Source: Candidatus Heimdallarchaeota archaeon (GTDB lineage Archaea > Asgardarchaeota > Heimdallarchaeia > Heimdallarchaeales > Kariarchaeaceae). Taken from it: a DNA stretch of 64,000 nucleotides. How positions within the stretch are numbered: the first letter of the stretch is position 1; each line of letters begins with the position of its first letter. The position numbers were made by a program, and so were the translations under genes. Location of the stretch: the NCBI GenBank assembly GCA_026702845.1, contig JADCLS010000001.1:620001-684000 (forward strand), given 5' to 3'. Shown piece after piece: positions 63,221 to 64,000 of this stretch. The notes under the pieces were generated by a model. That model saw nothing but the letters and a program-made list of their open reading frames with translations, was not told where the DNA came from and ran no database searches.

Positions 63221-63613
63221 ATGCCATTTAAAGTAGAGATAAAGCCTCGTTTTAGGGATACTGATGGACTTGGGCATGTGAACAATGCGGTTTTCTCGAC
63301 TTATCTTGAGGTAGCAAGAAGTGATTGGTATTTAACTATCTTTTCTGATAGTCGACCCCAAGACTTCAATTTTATACTTGCTAGAATTGAGATTAATTTC
63401 AAGAAGCCAATTTTGCTTAGATCCATGGTAACTGTTGAGATGTCAATAGGTCGTATCGGTACTTCTAGCTGGGAATTTGAATATATCATGTATGATAGTA
63501 TATCCAAAGATGTATATGCAGAGGCTAAATCTGTCCAAGTACTTTATGATTATGAAAATCACTCAAAAATATCATTGAAAGAAGAGCATCGAAATATGTT
63601 AGAAAACCTGTAG
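63221..63613 (+). CDS. Hotdog-fold acyl-CoA thioesterase
   Basis: The 130-residue protein is a 4HBT-type thioesterase: FRDTDGLGHVNNAVFSTYLE holds the active-site Asp and the Gly-His-Val-Asn-Asn signature, followed by FILARIEINFKKPILLRSMV and ASSWEFEY-like strands. Such enzymes hydrolyse acyl- or aryl-CoA. Since the window encodes menaquinone synthesis and the DHNA-CoA thioesterase (MenI) is of this fold, this is a candidate, but it lies 3 kb from menE and general thioesterases look alike. ATG 63221 is preferred over TTG 63212. Confidence 0.82.
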   Translation: MPFKVEIKPRFRDTDGLGHVNNAVFSTYLEVARSDWYLTIFSDSRPQDFNFILARIEINFKKPILLRSMVTVEMSIGRIGTSSWEFEYIMYDSISKDVYAEAKSVQVLYDYENHSKISLKEEHRNMLENL

Positions 63614-63615
63614 AC

Positions 63616-63729
63616 CTATTTTCTTCTGATGTATAAACGTTTTGCTACTAGAAATAAAGGTAACCAGATGGATCCACCAGGTAATAACCATATTAATGCA
63701 TAGATTGATGATTCTTTTGCAAAAGACAT
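63616..63729 (-). CDS. Possible 37-residue membrane miniprotein
   Basis: An ATG-started frame encodes a short product with one hydrophobic helix (IYALIWLLPGGSIWLPLF) and a basic end (KRLYIRRK). It resembles the C-terminal anchors of PstS and the metal-binding protein, so it may be the remnant of a surface-protein gene rather than an independent gene. An in-frame stop lies about 45 bases before the ATG and no ribosome site is obvious. Confidence 0.3.
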   Translation of the reverse strand: MSFAKESSIYALIWLLPGGSIWLPLFLVAKRLYIRRK

Positions 63730-63837
63730 CTCTGAAGGAAGGTTAGAAGCGACCTTAATAAATCCTTTTTAATCAAAATAAAGAAATCCAAAATACAATA
63801 ATAGATAATTTATTAATTAAACATGGGAGATGAAAAT

Positions 63838-64000
63838 ATGATGAAGCTCAATCAGTACAGAGATATCATAAGTACCCATCAAAATAAGATCATATTTATC
63901 ACCTTAATACTCAATATAATCTATATTTTGATGACCGATACTACTTCGATGCATAAAATTGTTTTACCCTCAGTGGAAATCTGGTCACTTATTCTTTTGA
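63838..64000 (+). CDS. Partial membrane protein, cut by window end
   Basis: An open frame runs off the window end. GGAGATGA (63825-63832) is a ribosome site for ATG 63838 or 63841; an in-frame ATG at 63823 also exists. The visible 54 residues have a polar start (KLNQYRDIISTHQNK), a probable membrane helix (IIFITLILNIIYILMT) and the beginning of another hydrophobic segment. Nothing more can be said about function. Confidence 0.6.
   Translation, partial: MMKLNQYRDIISTHQNKIIFITLILNIIYILMTDTTSMHKIVLPSVEIWSLILL

Noticed and set aside
1..64000. tRNA, rRNA, CRISPR arrays and insertion sequences
   Set aside because: No cloverleaf T-loop text in gaps, no spaced repeats and no transposase motifs were found by eye; a tRNA split by an intron cannot be fully excluded.

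Overview
The window is an AT-rich, gene-dense archaeal chromosome segment of about 60 protein genes with no rRNA, tRNA, CRISPR array or insertion sequence that I could see. Archaeal identity rests on a type 2 isopentenyl diphosphate isomerase, translation factor aIF1A, an XPD-type helicase, an Rqc2/NEMF (NFACT) protein, AbrB-PhoU regulators, and TATA boxes placed 24-27 bp before many start codons, which implies leaderless mRNAs. Eukaryote-like pieces (a PPP-family Ser/Thr phosphatase, a RING-like zinc protein, a longin-like domain, HEAT and TPR proteins) together with a near-complete menaquinone pathway suggest an Asgard archaeon, perhaps of the Heimdallarchaeia type. That lineage call is inference.

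Layout. 0-3 kb: HEAT-like protein, pyrophosphatase, 12-TPR protein. 3-10.2 kb: a phosphate module with a fused PstC-PstA permease, PstB, PhoU, a secreted protein, an AbrB-PhoU regulator and PstS; three of its promoter regions share a 10-bp-phased AACTC-NN-AGT motif. 10.3-24.7 kb: peptidase, paired coiled-coil/winged-helix proteins, AN1-finger membrane protein, bactofilin-like protein, Idi2, NFACT, BpsA-like enzyme, RING-like and Cys-rich zinc proteins, a lone receiver domain. 24.8-40.7 kb: YyaL-like protein, PPP phosphatase, GNAT proteins, aIF1A (apparently starting at AUA), an operon with a flavodiiron-like sensor domain and a longin-like protein, and several SAM methyltransferases. 40.7-45 kb: a metal ABC importer (binding protein, ATPase, two permeases) followed by its DtxR/MntR-like repressor, with two 17-bp palindromic operators before the first gene. 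45-47.5 kb: dUTPase and XPD-like helicase. 47.5-60 kb: menaquinone region with menG, a split-barrel flavoprotein, a split-barrel-UbiA fusion, menF, menD, menB, menA and menE, plus candidate MenH-like and MenI-like hydrolases; menC was not found. 60-64 kb: membrane and zinc-ribbon proteins, a degenerate metallo-beta-lactamase-like protein, a hotdog thioesterase and a gene cut by the window end.

The strongest unusual signals are: (1) aIF1A whose only sensible start is AUA behind a good Shine-Dalgarno site, preceded by three start-codon-stop mini-ORFs; (2) a structured leader with mutually exclusive hairpins before an alpha/beta hydrolase; (3) the phased Pho operator; (4) the paired metal-repressor operators; (5) the split-barrel-UbiA fusion; (6) the PstC-PstA fusion; (7) a tandem pair of coiled-coil proteins with C-terminal winged helices.
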